Shown: positions 42,807 to 51,797 of the stretch, in pieces | Layout: each line of letters starts with the position of its first letter | How positions within the stretch are numbered: position 1 is the first letter of the stretch | From: Candidatus Omnitrophota bacterium | GTDB lineage: Bacteria; Hinthialibacterota; Hinthialibacteria; Hinthialibacterales; Hinthialibacteraceae | Assembly (NCBI GenBank): GCA_040755155.1 | Contig: JBFMBP010000070.1 | Span: forward strand, 1 to 64,000 | Direction of reading: 5' to 3' | DNA length: 64,000 nt | Notes under the pieces: model-generated | The model's input: only the letters and a program-made list of their open reading frames with translations | Database searches by the model: none | Told to the model about the DNA's origin: nothing | Program-made: the position numbers and the translations under genes

Positions 42807-43231
42807 TGAAAACGTTGCGAACCGGAAAGAAATGGCGGGAAGAAAAGGGATCGTCAACGGTGGAATTTGCGCTGGTTCTTCCCGCTCTCATGCTCGTTAT
42901 TTTCGGAATTTTCGAATTCGGACGCATGTTCATGACGTATCAAATGCTGAATTCCGCCGCTCGCGAAGGCGCCCGCGTCGCCTCGCTGCCAGGCGCCGAC
43001 AATGCGCTGGCGCTGCAGAAGATCGAGGAAGAACTGGCGGGAGCGGGTTTGACGCCGGATAGTTACGAATTCACGCCGGCGGACATCTCCACCGCCAGCC
43101 GCAACGATCCGGTTACCGTCCGCGTACGCATCCTTTACGATTCCATCGCCTGGATGCCGGGGTTTATCCCTGGCTTAAGCGGCATGGAAATGGAAGGCGT
43201 CGTCGTCATGAGAAAAGAAGGTTTGAATTGA
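42806..43231 (+). CDS. tadE: TadE-family pseudopilin
   Basis: The 141-residue protein has a TadE N-terminus: a charged leader ending in Gly15, then SSTVEFALVLPALMLVIFGIFEFGRMF, with Glu at +5 after the predicted cut. MLNSAAREGARVASLPGADN is the classical TadE continuation. TadE is a minor pseudopilin needed for Tad pilus assembly. The gene is coupled to cpaA by a one-base overlap. The stop codon lies at the very edge of a composite repeat (43233-43399) that separates it from cpaB. Confidence 0.93.
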   Translation: MKTLRTGKKWREEKGSSTVEFALVLPALMLVIFGIFEFGRMFMTYQMLNSAAREGARVASLPGADNALALQKIEEELAGAGLTPDSYEFTPADISTASRNDPVTVRVRILYDSIAWMPGFIPGLSGMEMEGVVVMRKEGLN

Positions 43232-43232
43232 G

Positions 43233-43399
43233 TAGCTCATGTTACGCGCGAATACAGTTTTCTTATGAATTTGCAGCTTTTCCAATCCCTCTCCCAAGAT
43301 TGGGAGAGGTTAGGTGAGGGTTGATAGGGTCGAGTTTATCTCCCCTCACCCTAACCCTCTCCCAAAGGGCGAGGGGATAGAATTGCGTAATATAAGTTA
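43233..43399. repeat. Composite repeat: TAGCTCATGTTACGCGC arms around a CCCTCACCC palindrome
   Basis: TAGCTCATGTTACGCGC (43233-43249) matches the arm at 22498 at 16 of 17 bases, and TTGCGTAATATAAGTTA (43383-43399) is a diverged opposite arm. Between them lies CCCTCTCCCAAGATTGGGAG ... CCCTCACCCTAACCCTCTCC with CAAAGGGCGAGGGG (43286-43377), nearly identical to 32452-32543. The element sits inside the Tad operon, between tadE and cpaB, so it is probably transcribed. Confidence 0.85.
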
Positions 43400-43437
43400 A
43401 ATCGTTTCATTCGCATTGTGCGCAGGAGGATTCCATC

Positions 43438-44301
43438 ATGTCGAAAGCGGCTGCGATTCTCGTTCTGTTCATCGCTATTCTGTCCGGTCTTTTCGCCAGC
43501 GCGGCGGTGATGAAATACGTTCAAAACCAGCGGCGGACGGCTTCCTCGTCGGAGGCGGGGCCTTTAACGTCCGTGGCCGTCGCCCAAAAGGATATCCCGG
43601 CGGGAACGGCGATCCTCGCCGAACATGTGATGGACGCTACTCACCCAAAGAGTCTTATCCCGGCCGGAGCGATCGATTCCCAGAAACTCGCTCTGAACCG
43701 GATGGCCAAAACCGCCATTTACAAAGGCGAAATTCTTGTGCAGGAACGATTGACGGAGCCGGGCGCTCCCAGCGGCCTCTCCTCGCTAATCCCCGAAGGA
43801 CAACGGGCGATCACTTTGCGCGTCGACGATACGATCGGCGTGGGAGGCTTCGTCCAACCCGGCCATCATGTCGATATCGTAACGACCGTCGATCTTCGGG
43901 GAGAAACGAACGAAACCGTCTGCAAAGTGATCTTGCAAAACCTTCAAGTCATCGCTACGGGTCAGGAAATCGATCGCAAAGACCGCAAAGAAAACGAAAA
44001 ACCCAAAACCGTTCCTACCGTCACCGTACTGGCGACTCCGGAACAAGCGGAAAAATTGACCTTGGCCGCCAACGCGGGCGTCATCCGCCTTATCCTCCGG
44101 AATTTCAGAGACAATGCGGAAGAAATTACGAAAGGCATCCGGCTCTCCAACCTCATCGCGGATGCGCGGCCTTCCTTGCCGCCGCCCGAACCGGTTCAGA
44201 TTCAGGAAACGGCGAAAGCGCCGGAAACGCCCGCCAAGAAATTCTCCATCATAGAGGTCTATCGCGGCGCGCAGAAATCGGAAGTGGCTTTTGAAAAATA
44301 A
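43438..44301 (+). CDS. cpaB: Tad pilus assembly protein RcpC/CpaB
   Basis: The 287-residue protein has one N-terminal membrane helix (about 5-27), then an SAF domain (VAVAQKDIPAGTAILAEHV) and the RcpC/CpaB domain with PEGQRAITLRVDDTIGVGGFVQPGHHVDIV and VTVLATPEQAEKLTLAANAGVIRLILRN. This is the periplasmic protein thought to link the inner-membrane platform with the outer-membrane secretin. The tail is Pro-rich. GGAGG precedes the ATG at 43438. It is followed by the secretin gene after 164 bases. Confidence 0.95.
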   Translation: MSKAAAILVLFIAILSGLFASAAVMKYVQNQRRTASSSEAGPLTSVAVAQKDIPAGTAILAEHVMDATHPKSLIPAGAIDSQKLALNRMAKTAIYKGEILVQERLTEPGAPSGLSSLIPEGQRAITLRVDDTIGVGGFVQPGHHVDIVTTVDLRGETNETVCKVILQNLQVIATGQEIDRKDRKENEKPKTVPTVTVLATPEQAEKLTLAANAGVIRLILRNFRDNAEEITKGIRLSNLIADARPSLPPPEPVQIQETAKAPETPAKKFSIIEVYRGAQKSEVAFEK

Positions 44302-44465
44302 TTCGTCCCAAACGATCTATCACGTGTATTTTTATTGCGATTCATGTTTTGAATATAAAGAACTGTTATGAGGATTGAGGTCATGTTTTCTATTGAAATG
44401 TTTTGCCATGACTCTGAAAGGCGCGCGATCCGAGCGCGGCGCCTTTCGCAAGCGGAGAAATCGAA

Positions 44466-45833
44466 ATGCAGGCAAATCGTCGTCATACCCCTCTTTTTCC
44501 CATCGCCGTCTTCTTGATAATTGCAGCGGCTTCCGCCCCGGTTTGGGGGACGAACTCCATCGACAAACTGCTTCCCAACAACGAGTCCCTCGAAATCCCC
44601 GTCAAGAAATCCTCCCTGGTGAAATTGAAAACGCCCGTGGATCGCGTTTCCATCGTCGCCCCGGAAATCGCCGACGTCAACATCGTCGATCCCAAGCAGA
44701 TTCTAATCACCGCCGCTTCCGTGGGCGAAACCAGCCTGCTGCTCTGGACCAAAGACGGCCAAACCCGCGCCATCGACGTGAAAGTCGTATGGAACACCAA
44801 AGCGATACAGGACGCCATTCAAGCCATTCTGCCCGACGAAGCCATCGAAGTGGTTTCAATGGAAGGAGGCGCAGCGCTGAAGGGAGAAGCGCATTCCCTC
44901 GACGCCGCCGATCGCGCAATGGAAATCGCCCAATCCTACGTCCCCAAAGTCATCAATATGATGACGGTTCCCGGATTGCAGCAAGTGCTCTTGAAAGTGA
45001 AGATCGCCGAAGTAGCCAGTTCGTTCCGCGATGAAATGGGATTCAATTTTATTTATCACGGGGGTTCCATCCAAGGCGGATCGCTTTTAGGCGATCTGAT
45101 TACGGGCGATATGACGCAAGGGGGAACTGTAGATATGAGCGATGTCGTAACGCTCTTCTTCGGCCTCCCCAACAGCGACGTCAAAGGATTTCTTCAGGCG
45201 CTGAAGTCGAAAGGCTGGATTCACATGTTGGCGCAGCCGAATCTCATCGCCCGCAGCGGCGAAACGGCCAACTTTTTAGCGGGGGGCGAGTTTCCCATTC
45301 CCGTCGTGCAGGGCGGCGCTTCCACCAATGCCGTCACGATCGAGTACAAGGAATTCGGCGTTCGCTTGCAATTCACGCCGACGGTAATGGACGCCGAATC
45401 GATCCATTTGGACATCTCGCCCGAAGTGAGCGATCTGGATTTTTCCACCGGCGTCAAAATGGGCGGTTTCATGGTACCCTCGCTCATCACGCGCCGGGCG
45501 CATACGGTGATCGATTTGAAGAATGGACAAACGTTCGCCATCGCCGGACTGATGAGCCAGAACAAACAAAAAAATACGCGGAAAGTACCGGGAGCGGGCG
45601 ATATCCCCATATTAGGAGCCTTATTCAGCGGCAAAGAAATTTCGCAGAAAGAGACCGAGTTATTAATTATGGTCACTCCCCATCTAGTCGCGCCCTTGGA
45701 GAATGGGGAGACGATGGAAATGCCAACACCGCCCGAACTCGTTCCATCGTTAACCTTGCCCAAAGAAGAAGCGAAAAAAGAGAGCGAACCGGCGAACAAG
45801 AAGCCGCGTTCTCTTAATCATAAAGGAAGATGA
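44466..45833 (+). CDS. cpaC: Tad pilus secretin RcpA/CpaC
   Basis: The 455-residue protein forms the outer-membrane channel of the Tad pilus. It has a signal peptide (to about 29), an N-terminal pilus-formation domain (LPNNESLEIPVKKSSLVKLK, VSIVAPEIADVNIVDPKQI), a BON-like segment and the secretin domain. Signature parts are VLLKVKIAEVASSFRDEMGF, AQPNLIARSGETANFLAGGEFPIPV, IEYKEFGVRLQFTPTV and VPGAGDIPILGALFSGK. The order and length match CpaC/RcpA. The stop overlaps an upstream in-frame ATG of the following TadG-like frame, but the true start of that gene is 45872. Confidence 0.95.
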   Translation: MQANRRHTPLFPIAVFLIIAAASAPVWGTNSIDKLLPNNESLEIPVKKSSLVKLKTPVDRVSIVAPEIADVNIVDPKQILITAASVGETSLLLWTKDGQTRAIDVKVVWNTKAIQDAIQAILPDEAIEVVSMEGGAALKGEAHSLDAADRAMEIAQSYVPKVINMMTVPGLQQVLLKVKIAEVASSFRDEMGFNFIYHGGSIQGGSLLGDLITGDMTQGGTVDMSDVVTLFFGLPNSDVKGFLQALKSKGWIHMLAQPNLIARSGETANFLAGGEFPIPVVQGGASTNAVTIEYKEFGVRLQFTPTVMDAESIHLDISPEVSDLDFSTGVKMGGFMVPSLITRRAHTVIDLKNGQTFAIAGLMSQNKQKNTRKVPGAGDIPILGALFSGKEISQKETELLIMVTPHLVAPLENGETMEMPTPPELVPSLTLPKEEAKKESEPANKKPRSLNHKGR

Positions 45834-45871
45834 AATTTTCGAGGCCATTTATCGAGGAGAGCAACAAACTC

Positions 45872-47125
45872 ATGAAAACGCGCACACCAAACCAAAACGG
45901 CTCGGTTATAGTGCTGGCGACCATCTGCATGACGCTTATTATGATGGCCGCGGCCATGACCATAGACGTAGGATTGATGGCGGCGTCGAAAAGCCAATTG
46001 CAAAACGCCGCCGATTCCGCCGCCTTGGCGGGAGCTGCGCAACTGGTGGATGAAGGCGCATTGGCGGGAACGCCGGATCAGACGGACGACGTGATATCCG
46101 CCCGCAATTTCGCCCAGGAATTCGCTGGATACAATGAGGCGGCGAAAGTTGCTCTTCAACTCGACCGCAACGACGGCAATCTTGCCGATGGCGGCATCGT
46201 CGCTGGATATCTGCAAAATCCGCTCGACATGAACAGCCTTTTTCAGTCGGAGGGCGTCAGCCAAATCAATTCCATTAAAGTCTCAGCCAACCTCTCTCAG
46301 GACATCAACGGCCCCCTGGCGTTGTTGATGGGCGCCTTTGACGGTCCCGACTCCGTCGAAATCTCCACGCACGCCATCGCTACCATCGACGACCGCATCG
46401 CCGGATTCTCGCTCGGCGCGGGAGAGACGCTGCCCATGCTGCCCTTTGCGGCTTACGAAGGAACATGGAACGCCTCGACGGATGGCGTAAGCGATCAGGA
46501 TAATTTCCGCGTCGTCGACGGCGTCGTATCTTCCGGTTCGGACGGCATTCCGGAAATTACGCTTTATCCGTACAAATATTATGTCGGCATCCCCGGAACC
46601 AGAGGCAACGTAGGTACGATCTTCGTCTCGGCGGTCATAGGAAGCACGTACGTCCAGAATCAAATCGCCAATGGCATGAACCAAGAGGATTTGGCCGCCA
46701 TCGACGGACTAGAAATGACCGATGACGGTTCCGGCGATTACGCGAAATGGCTGCCGGGTGAGAATTGGATGTCGAGCAGCTGGCATACGGCGCTGCGCAA
46801 CATCAAAGGGCAAGCTCGCATTATGCCCTTGTTCCGCTCCTTCAGTTCCAGTCCGCCGATCGCCCTCGCCAATCCGGACGATGTAACGTTGGAAGAGCAT
46901 CTGGCGAAAACGGCGGCGGGTATGGAAGAGATTTGTTGCGCCATCCAGTATTATTACGAGACAGTAAAATTCGAAGCGGTTACGGTCATCGAATCTTACT
47001 GGCCCTCCAGCGACAGTTCAAAGCGCTTCATCGTGCAACCGGCTCAGATGACGACCGAAAAAGCCATCTTCAATCCCGACGCGCCGAGTTCCGGCCTAGT
47101 CTATACCCTTTCCCTAACGAGATAG
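45872..47125 (+). CDS. tadG: TadG-like pilus-associated protein, paralogue 1
   Basis: The 417-residue protein has the TadG N-terminus, NGSVIVLATICMTLIMMAAAMTIDVG, a single hydrophobic segment followed by QLQNAADSAALAGAAQL, which is diagnostic of TadE/G-like proteins. The rest is a large periplasmic domain with conserved IDDRIAGFSLGAGETLPMLPF. It is clearly paralogous to the protein at 47834: the same N-terminus, GTPDQTDD, the same D-G-G-I-V-A-G-Y block and a similar C-terminus. I chose the ATG at 45872 because the paralogue starts at the equivalent MKT; an in-frame ATG at 45830 overlaps cpaC. It probably anchors or stabilises the pilus machine in the envelope. Confidence 0.88.
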   Translation: MKTRTPNQNGSVIVLATICMTLIMMAAAMTIDVGLMAASKSQLQNAADSAALAGAAQLVDEGALAGTPDQTDDVISARNFAQEFAGYNEAAKVALQLDRNDGNLADGGIVAGYLQNPLDMNSLFQSEGVSQINSIKVSANLSQDINGPLALLMGAFDGPDSVEISTHAIATIDDRIAGFSLGAGETLPMLPFAAYEGTWNASTDGVSDQDNFRVVDGVVSSGSDGIPEITLYPYKYYVGIPGTRGNVGTIFVSAVIGSTYVQNQIANGMNQEDLAAIDGLEMTDDGSGDYAKWLPGENWMSSSWHTALRNIKGQARIMPLFRSFSSSPPIALANPDDVTLEEHLAKTAAGMEEICCAIQYYYETVKFEAVTVIESYWPSSDSSKRFIVQPAQMTTEKAIFNPDAPSSGLVYTLSLTR

Positions 47126-47129
47126 GATC

Positions 47130-47837
47130 ATGAAACCAACGCTTCGCCTCCTATGCGCCTTATCTCTGCCGGTTCTGGCAACCGCCGCCGCTCTGCTGGC
47201 GAGAGCGGGATGGGATGGCGATTTTTCAAAAGAGCAAGCCCCCAGCCATTCTCGATGCGCTGTTCTCATAAGCAATGATTCTTCCGAGCGGCATCTCCAG
47301 AATCTGGAAGCGGCGGAAGCGGCGCTGCGGCGATGGCATTTCGACGACATTGCCGTATTAGGAAAAGTAACCGTTCCAACCGCCGCTGAAGTTCAACTCG
47401 CTTTATCCAACGCCAAGAAACAAGACCGGAATCTTTCTTTGCTCTATCTCACCGGCCATGGAAGCCTGCGATTCAGCGCGGAACATCCGGAAGGAATGCC
47501 GATTCTCATGCTGAAAGATCGTCCATTGACGGCGGAGAATTTGGCGCAGAATCTGGGAAACGGCCCATGCGCGATTTATATCGATCAGTGCTATTCGCCC
47601 GCATTTATGGACGAACTCGCTCGCCGGTTGCGGGGGCAATTTCTCCTGCTTTCCGATAAAAACGCAGAACATTCCACTGCTTGCTGCGCTCCTTTCAGCG
47701 GACGTTTTTGGAATGCGTTAACCGAATCAACAGGCGAGCCGTTTTTTAAACATATCAATTTCGTATGGGATAAAACCTGTTCCGATGGAAGCCGCATCCT
47801 CTTGGGAAAATCGTTAAATGGGAGACTAACGCCATGA
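47130..47837 (+). CDS. Exported caspase-like (clan CD) cysteine peptidase candidate
   Basis: The 235-residue protein has a signal peptide or N-terminal anchor (about 8-26) and a compact alpha/beta domain. LSLLYLTGHGSLRF carries a His-Gly (His110) at the end of a hydrophobic strand, and PCAIYIDQCYSPAF carries Asp-x-Cys (Cys154) at the end of the next one. This His/Cys arrangement is the clan CD dyad seen in caspases, legumain, gingipains and C13/C14-like bacterial proteins. It begins four bases after tadG paralogue 1, and its stop overlaps the ATG of paralogue 2 (ATGA), so it is part of the Tad operon. Cleavage of a Tad component is inferred from context. A catalytically dead relative is the main alternative. 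Confidence 0.68.
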   Translation: MKPTLRLLCALSLPVLATAAALLARAGWDGDFSKEQAPSHSRCAVLISNDSSERHLQNLEAAEAALRRWHFDDIAVLGKVTVPTAAEVQLALSNAKKQDRNLSLLYLTGHGSLRFSAEHPEGMPILMLKDRPLTAENLAQNLGNGPCAIYIDQCYSPAFMDELARRLRGQFLLLSDKNAEHSTACCAPFSGRFWNALTESTGEPFFKHINFVWDKTCSDGSRILLGKSLNGRLTP

Positions 47838-49036
47838 AAACGAATCAAAAAGGCTCCATCATTGTTCTGCTAGCCGTCTGCATCACGGTTATTATGATGT
47901 CGCTGGCCATGACGGTAGACATAGGGTGGATGGTCCTGGCCGAAGGCCAGTTGCAGAACGCCGCCGACGCCGCCGCTTTAGCGGGAGCCTCCCAACTGCC
48001 GGACGAGGACGTTCTTTATGGTACTCCAGACCAAACCGACGATATCGGCGACGCCCGCGATTCGGCGCAAGCCTTCGCGGCCTACAACAAGGCGGCTAAC
48101 GTTTATCTCCAAGTCGATCGCAACGAGGATAATTACATCGATGGAGGCATCGTCGCCGGATACATACAAAATCCTTTGAACATTAATTCTTCTTTTCAAA
48201 CGGATGAAATCCCCGAATACAATTCCATCCAAGTTACGGCAAAATTAGCCAACGATCTTAACGGGCCATTAGCCCTGCTAATGGGATCGTTTTCAGGAAT
48301 GCAATCCGTCGAATTGCAAGCGACATCGACAGCGACGATCGACGACCGCATAGCGGGCTTCGAAGTGGACGTCAACGAACGTCTTATGATGCTGCCTTTC
48401 ACTGTCTATGCCGACGCTTGGGACGAAGCGGTGGATGGCGGCCATCATCCCGCGGATTGCTCCTGCCCTCATGAACCCGACGAAGACGATTATTCTTACA
48501 GCGAAGAAAGCGGCGTACTTCACCAAAGCGACGGTATCCCGGAAATTTCCATGTATCCCAACAACCAAGACGTATGCACTCTTCCTTGGGCGCCGGGCAA
48601 TTTCGGCACGATAGACATCGGCCCCTCCAACAACTCTACATCGGATCTTATCGATCAAATCGAGAATGGAATTTCCGGCGCAGATTTGGAAGCCATCGGC
48701 GGCATGATCCTAACCGATGAAGACGAAGATGGCGTTTATTCCAAATGGCTGAACGGCGATACCGGCGTCAGCGCCGCGATAAAATGCGCTTTTGAAGCCA
48801 TAATAGGCCAACCGCGCATCCTTCCCTTGCATCGAAATCTGACGGGAACCGGCGATGGGGCCATGTACGAAATCGTCCGCTTCGCCGGCGTTCGCGTCGT
48901 GGACGTCAAAATGACGGGAGCGCTCGATAACCGATGCGTCATCGTACAAACTTGTCCGATCGTCTCCTCCAACGCCGTCTTCAGCGCCAATGGCCCGAAA
49001 TCGGGAATGATCTTCGCCGTATCCATCACGCGATGA
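47834..49036 (+). CDS. tadG: TadG-like pilus-associated protein, paralogue 2
   Basis: The 400-residue protein shares its architecture with the protein at 45872: NQKGSIIVLLAVCITVIMMSLAMTVDIG, QLQNAADAAALAGASQL, YGTPDQTDD, GGIVAGYIQNPLNINS and TIDDRIAGFEVDVNERLMMLPF. A His/Cys/Asp-rich insertion (HHPADCSCPHEPDEDD, about 207-222) is absent from paralogue 1 and could bind metal. The C-terminus ends with FAVSITR, like VYTLSLTR in paralogue 1. Its ATG overlaps the peptidase stop codon. The pair probably arose by tandem duplication around, or together with, the peptidase gene. Confidence 0.87.
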   Translation: MKTNQKGSIIVLLAVCITVIMMSLAMTVDIGWMVLAEGQLQNAADAAALAGASQLPDEDVLYGTPDQTDDIGDARDSAQAFAAYNKAANVYLQVDRNEDNYIDGGIVAGYIQNPLNINSSFQTDEIPEYNSIQVTAKLANDLNGPLALLMGSFSGMQSVELQATSTATIDDRIAGFEVDVNERLMMLPFTVYADAWDEAVDGGHHPADCSCPHEPDEDDYSYSEESGVLHQSDGIPEISMYPNNQDVCTLPWAPGNFGTIDIGPSNNSTSDLIDQIENGISGADLEAIGGMILTDEDEDGVYSKWLNGDTGVSAAIKCAFEAIIGQPRILPLHRNLTGTGDGAMYEIVRFAGVRVVDVKMTGALDNRCVIVQTCPIVSSNAVFSANGPKSGMIFAVSITR

Positions 49037-49046
49037 GGCAAAAACC

Positions 49047-50279
49047 ATGCTGCGAACCAAGCCAACCGGCCAACTATCCATCTCATCCGCCCCGTTCCGC
49101 GCCGCCCTCATCGACAGCGACCGCGACGAACTGGCGCGCAGTTCCAAAATCCTTCAATCCACCGGACAGATCGAAATCGCGGCGGAAACCGCCTCCTATT
49201 CCATCGCCTTCTCGATCGTCGAACGCAGCAAGCCCCAATTCGTTTTCATTTCCGCCGACGAAGAGAGCCTTCTCTTAATCGAAAAAATTCATCATGCCTG
49301 CCCCGGCGTCAAAATCGTCGCCATGGGCAGCCGCGAGGATGCGGAACTGGTTCTGCGTAGTTTCCGCTCGGGCGCCGACGAATATCTCATTAAACCGTTG
49401 CAGCCGGAAGAACTCGCCAGCGTCTGCGAACGACTTCACAGCCGCGCCTCCCAACCCGCCAATGAACCGGCTTCTCTTGGCCGCGTCGTTGCTTTTTGGG
49501 GCGGACGCGGCGGCTGCGGCGTTACGACCTTGGCCTGCAATATCGCCCATGCCCTCAGCCAGTCGCAACCGACCATCCTGGTTGACCTGCACGCCGGTCA
49601 AGGCGATTTGGGCGTTTATCTCGACGTACAGCCGTCATTCTCCTTGCGCGATCTCAGCGAATCGGACGAGCGGTTCGACGCCACCCTGATCGACAGCGTA
49701 ACCATTGAGCACGAAAGCGGCTTGAAACTCCTGCTCCAACCGGACGACGGCCATTCCAATTTTTTCCAGGAAGATTCCGTTTGCAGCCTGGTGGAATGCC
49801 TGCGCCATCGCTACGCCTTCGTCGTCCTCGATCTGGGCCGCGACAACGAAATCGCTTCGATGGTGGCGCCCTTCGTCAACGATTTCTTTCTCGTGATCAC
49901 GCAGGATTTGCCATCCGTTTTTCTTTCCGTCCGCAAATTGCAATTCCTATGCGAAGCGGGATTCGATATGAATCGCCTCGTCATCGCCGTGAACGCTTAT
50001 ACGAAATATTCTTCCGTCACTTTAAGCCGCATTGCCAAAACGCTGGGCAAGAAAAAAATCGTTACGATTCGGGACGATAAATGGAAGGTTCAATCCGCCA
50101 TCAACCAGGGCGTTCCCCTGAGCAAGATCTCGCGGCGAGGCAAAGCGGCTAAGGATGCCGCTGCGCTGGCCAATACGATTTTACGTCAGGAAGCCATCCC
50201 CTTTCTCAAGCCGGAGAAAGCCAACGCCATCGAACTGAAGCCGCTGGCGGAAGCCCGGCTGCTGCAAGTGGGCGGATGA
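49047..50279 (+). CDS. cpaE: Tad pilus localisation ATPase TadZ/CpaE
   Basis: The 410-residue protein has an N-terminal receiver-like domain (about 18-128) and a MinD/ParA-type ATPase domain. In the deviant Walker A segment FWGGRGGCGVTTLACNIAHAL (about 150-170) the P-loop lysine position is Val, as is common in TadZ/CpaE proteins, so nucleotide hydrolysis may be weak. ILVDLHAGQGDLGVYLDV and FVVLDLGRDNEI follow as switch and Walker B-like strands. TadZ marks the pole or site where the pilus is built. It starts 10 bases after tadG paralogue 2. A hairpin repeat separates it from cpaF. Confidence 0.92.
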   Translation: MLRTKPTGQLSISSAPFRAALIDSDRDELARSSKILQSTGQIEIAAETASYSIAFSIVERSKPQFVFISADEESLLLIEKIHHACPGVKIVAMGSREDAELVLRSFRSGADEYLIKPLQPEELASVCERLHSRASQPANEPASLGRVVAFWGGRGGCGVTTLACNIAHALSQSQPTILVDLHAGQGDLGVYLDVQPSFSLRDLSESDERFDATLIDSVTIEHESGLKLLLQPDDGHSNFFQEDSVCSLVECLRHRYAFVVLDLGRDNEIASMVAPFVNDFFLVITQDLPSVFLSVRKLQFLCEAGFDMNRLVIAVNAYTKYSSVTLSRIAKTLGKKKIVTIRDDKWKVQSAINQGVPLSKISRRGKAAKDAAALANTILRQEAIPFLKPEKANAIELKPLAEARLLQVGG

Positions 50280-50306
50280 CGCGCCACCCTACCGAGGAAA
50301 GGAAAA

Positions 50307-50344
50307 TGGTGGGCTACGCTTCGCTTTGAGCCCACCCTACACAA
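50307..50344 (-). repeat. GTAGGGTGGG hairpin repeat, copy 3
   Basis: Identical to the copy at 6146-6183 over 38 bases (TGGTGGGCTACGCTTCGC ... GAGCCCACCCTACACAA). It lies inside the Tad operon, in the 180-base gap between cpaE and cpaF. A second short inverted motif, GAGCCATCTTGGCTC (about 50369-50383), follows. Confidence 0.87.
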
Positions 50345-50459
50345 CTGTATCGGGCAGAAAAAGTAGAAGAGCCATCTTGGCTCTTTCTTTCGCCAATCAA
50401 GAGGCTGGAAGCCTATTCTATTCTGAGGGCGTTTCAAAAGAGAAAACAGGGACAAGATC

Positions 50460-51797
50460 ATGAACAACGCCGCCGCCAATCTTAAAACCATCAACGCCGC
50501 CGACCGGTTGTCGCGCATTCAGGATTTGAAATCGGAAATCCACCGGCGCTTGATCGAACGGCTGGACCTAGGACAAATCAACGAACAAAACAAGGATAAG
50601 GTCAAGCAGCAGGTTCGTCCCGTTTTAGCGGAAATGATCGCCGCCCAGCCCGCCGCTCTCAACGGCCGCGAACGCCAGGAAATGGCGGAAGAGATTCTCG
50701 ACGAAGTCTTCGGTTTCGGTCCGCTGGAGCCATTGTTGAAAGACCCCGAAATTTCCGATATCCTTGTCAACAATTTCCGGGAAATTTATATCGAAAAAAA
50801 AGGAAAATTGCAGAAGGCCGAGTCCCGCTTCCGCGACGACCGCCATCTTCTTCAAATCATCGACCGCATCGTTTCCCGCGTCGGACGGCGCATCGACGAA
50901 ACCATGCCTATGGTCGACGCTCGCTTGCCCGATGGTTCGCGCGTCAACGCCATCATCCCGCCGTTGGCTCTAAACGGACCCGCCATGTCCATTCGCCGCT
51001 TCGGCGTCAATCCGCTGAAAGTGGAAAATCTTCTGCAAAACAAATCCATCATTCCGGAAATGGTGGAATTTTTGGAAGGCGCCGTGCGCGCCAAGCTGAA
51101 CGTTGTCATCTCCGGCGGCACCGGATCGGGTAAAACAACGCTGCTGAATATTCTCACTTCCTTCATTCCCGCTTCCGAACGCATTATCACCATCGAAGAT
51201 TCCGCCGAGTTGATTTTACAACAGCCTCACGTAGTGCGGCTGGAAACACGCCCCGCCAACATCGAAGGCCAAGGCGCCATCACCCAGCGCGATTTGCTTT
51301 TCAATACGCTGCGGATGCGGCCAGACCGCATCATTTTAGGCGAAGTACGCGGCGCCGAAGCGCTGGATATGCTGCAAGCGATGAACACCGGGCACGAAGG
51401 CTCGCTTACCACTATTCATGCCAACACTCCTCGCGACGCCATGAGCCGCATCGAGACGATGGTCTCTATGGGCGGGCTGGAAATCCCCATGCGCGTTATC
51501 CGCCAGCAAATCGCGTCCGCCATCAACATCATCGTGCAAGCCTCGCGTCTGCTGGACGGAACACGCCGCATCACTTCAATTGCGGAAATCGCAGGGATGG
51601 AAGGCGAAGTAATCACCATGCAGGAGATTTATAAATTCAAGCAAGAAACGATCGACTCGGAGGGGAATGTCCACGGCGCCTATGTCGCTGCGGGGGTGCG
51701 GCCAAAGTGTATGGCCAAGTTGGAAGCGGCGGGCATCCGCATTTCGCCGGACGTTTTTCAACCTGGCGTCAAAATGCGCATAGGAGAAGGCTCATGA
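50460..51797 (+). CDS. cpaF: Tad pilus assembly ATPase TadA/CpaF
   Basis: The 445-residue hexameric secretion ATPase powers Tad pilus assembly. It has the N-terminal all-helical domain, then [28 protein letters not shown] and the RecA core. The Walker A is GGTGSGKTT (219-227), the Asp box is ITIEDSAEL, the Walker B-like segment is [26 protein letters not shown], and the His box is [19 protein letters not shown]. All catalytic motifs are intact. Its stop overlaps the tadB start codon (ATGA at 51794-51797). Confidence 0.96.
   Translation: MNNAAANLKTINAADRLSRIQDLKSEIHRRLIERLDLGQINEQNKDKVKQQVRPVLAEMIAAQPAALNGRERQEMAEEILDEVFGFGPLEPLLKDPEISDILVNNFREIYIEKKGKLQKAESRFRDDRHLLQIIDRIVSRVGRRIDETMPMVDARLPDGSRVNAIIPPLALNGPAMSIRRFGVNPLKVENLLQNKSIIPEMVEFLEGAVRAKLNVVISGGTGSGKTTLLNILTSFIPASERIITIEDSAELILQQPHVVRLETRPANIEGQGAITQRDLLFNTLRMRPDRIILGEVRGAEALDMLQAMNTGHEGSLTTIHANTPRDAMSRIETMVSMGGLEIPMRVIRQQIASAINIIVQASRLLDGTRRITSIAEIAGMEGEVITMQEIYKFKQETIDSEGNVHGAYVAAGVRPKCMAKLEAAGIRISPDVFQPGVKMRIGEGS

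Noticed and set aside
49500-49530. Loss of CpaE function because the P-loop lysine is replaced
   Set aside because: TadZ/CpaE proteins commonly have deviant Walker A motifs, so this is not evidence for a broken gene.
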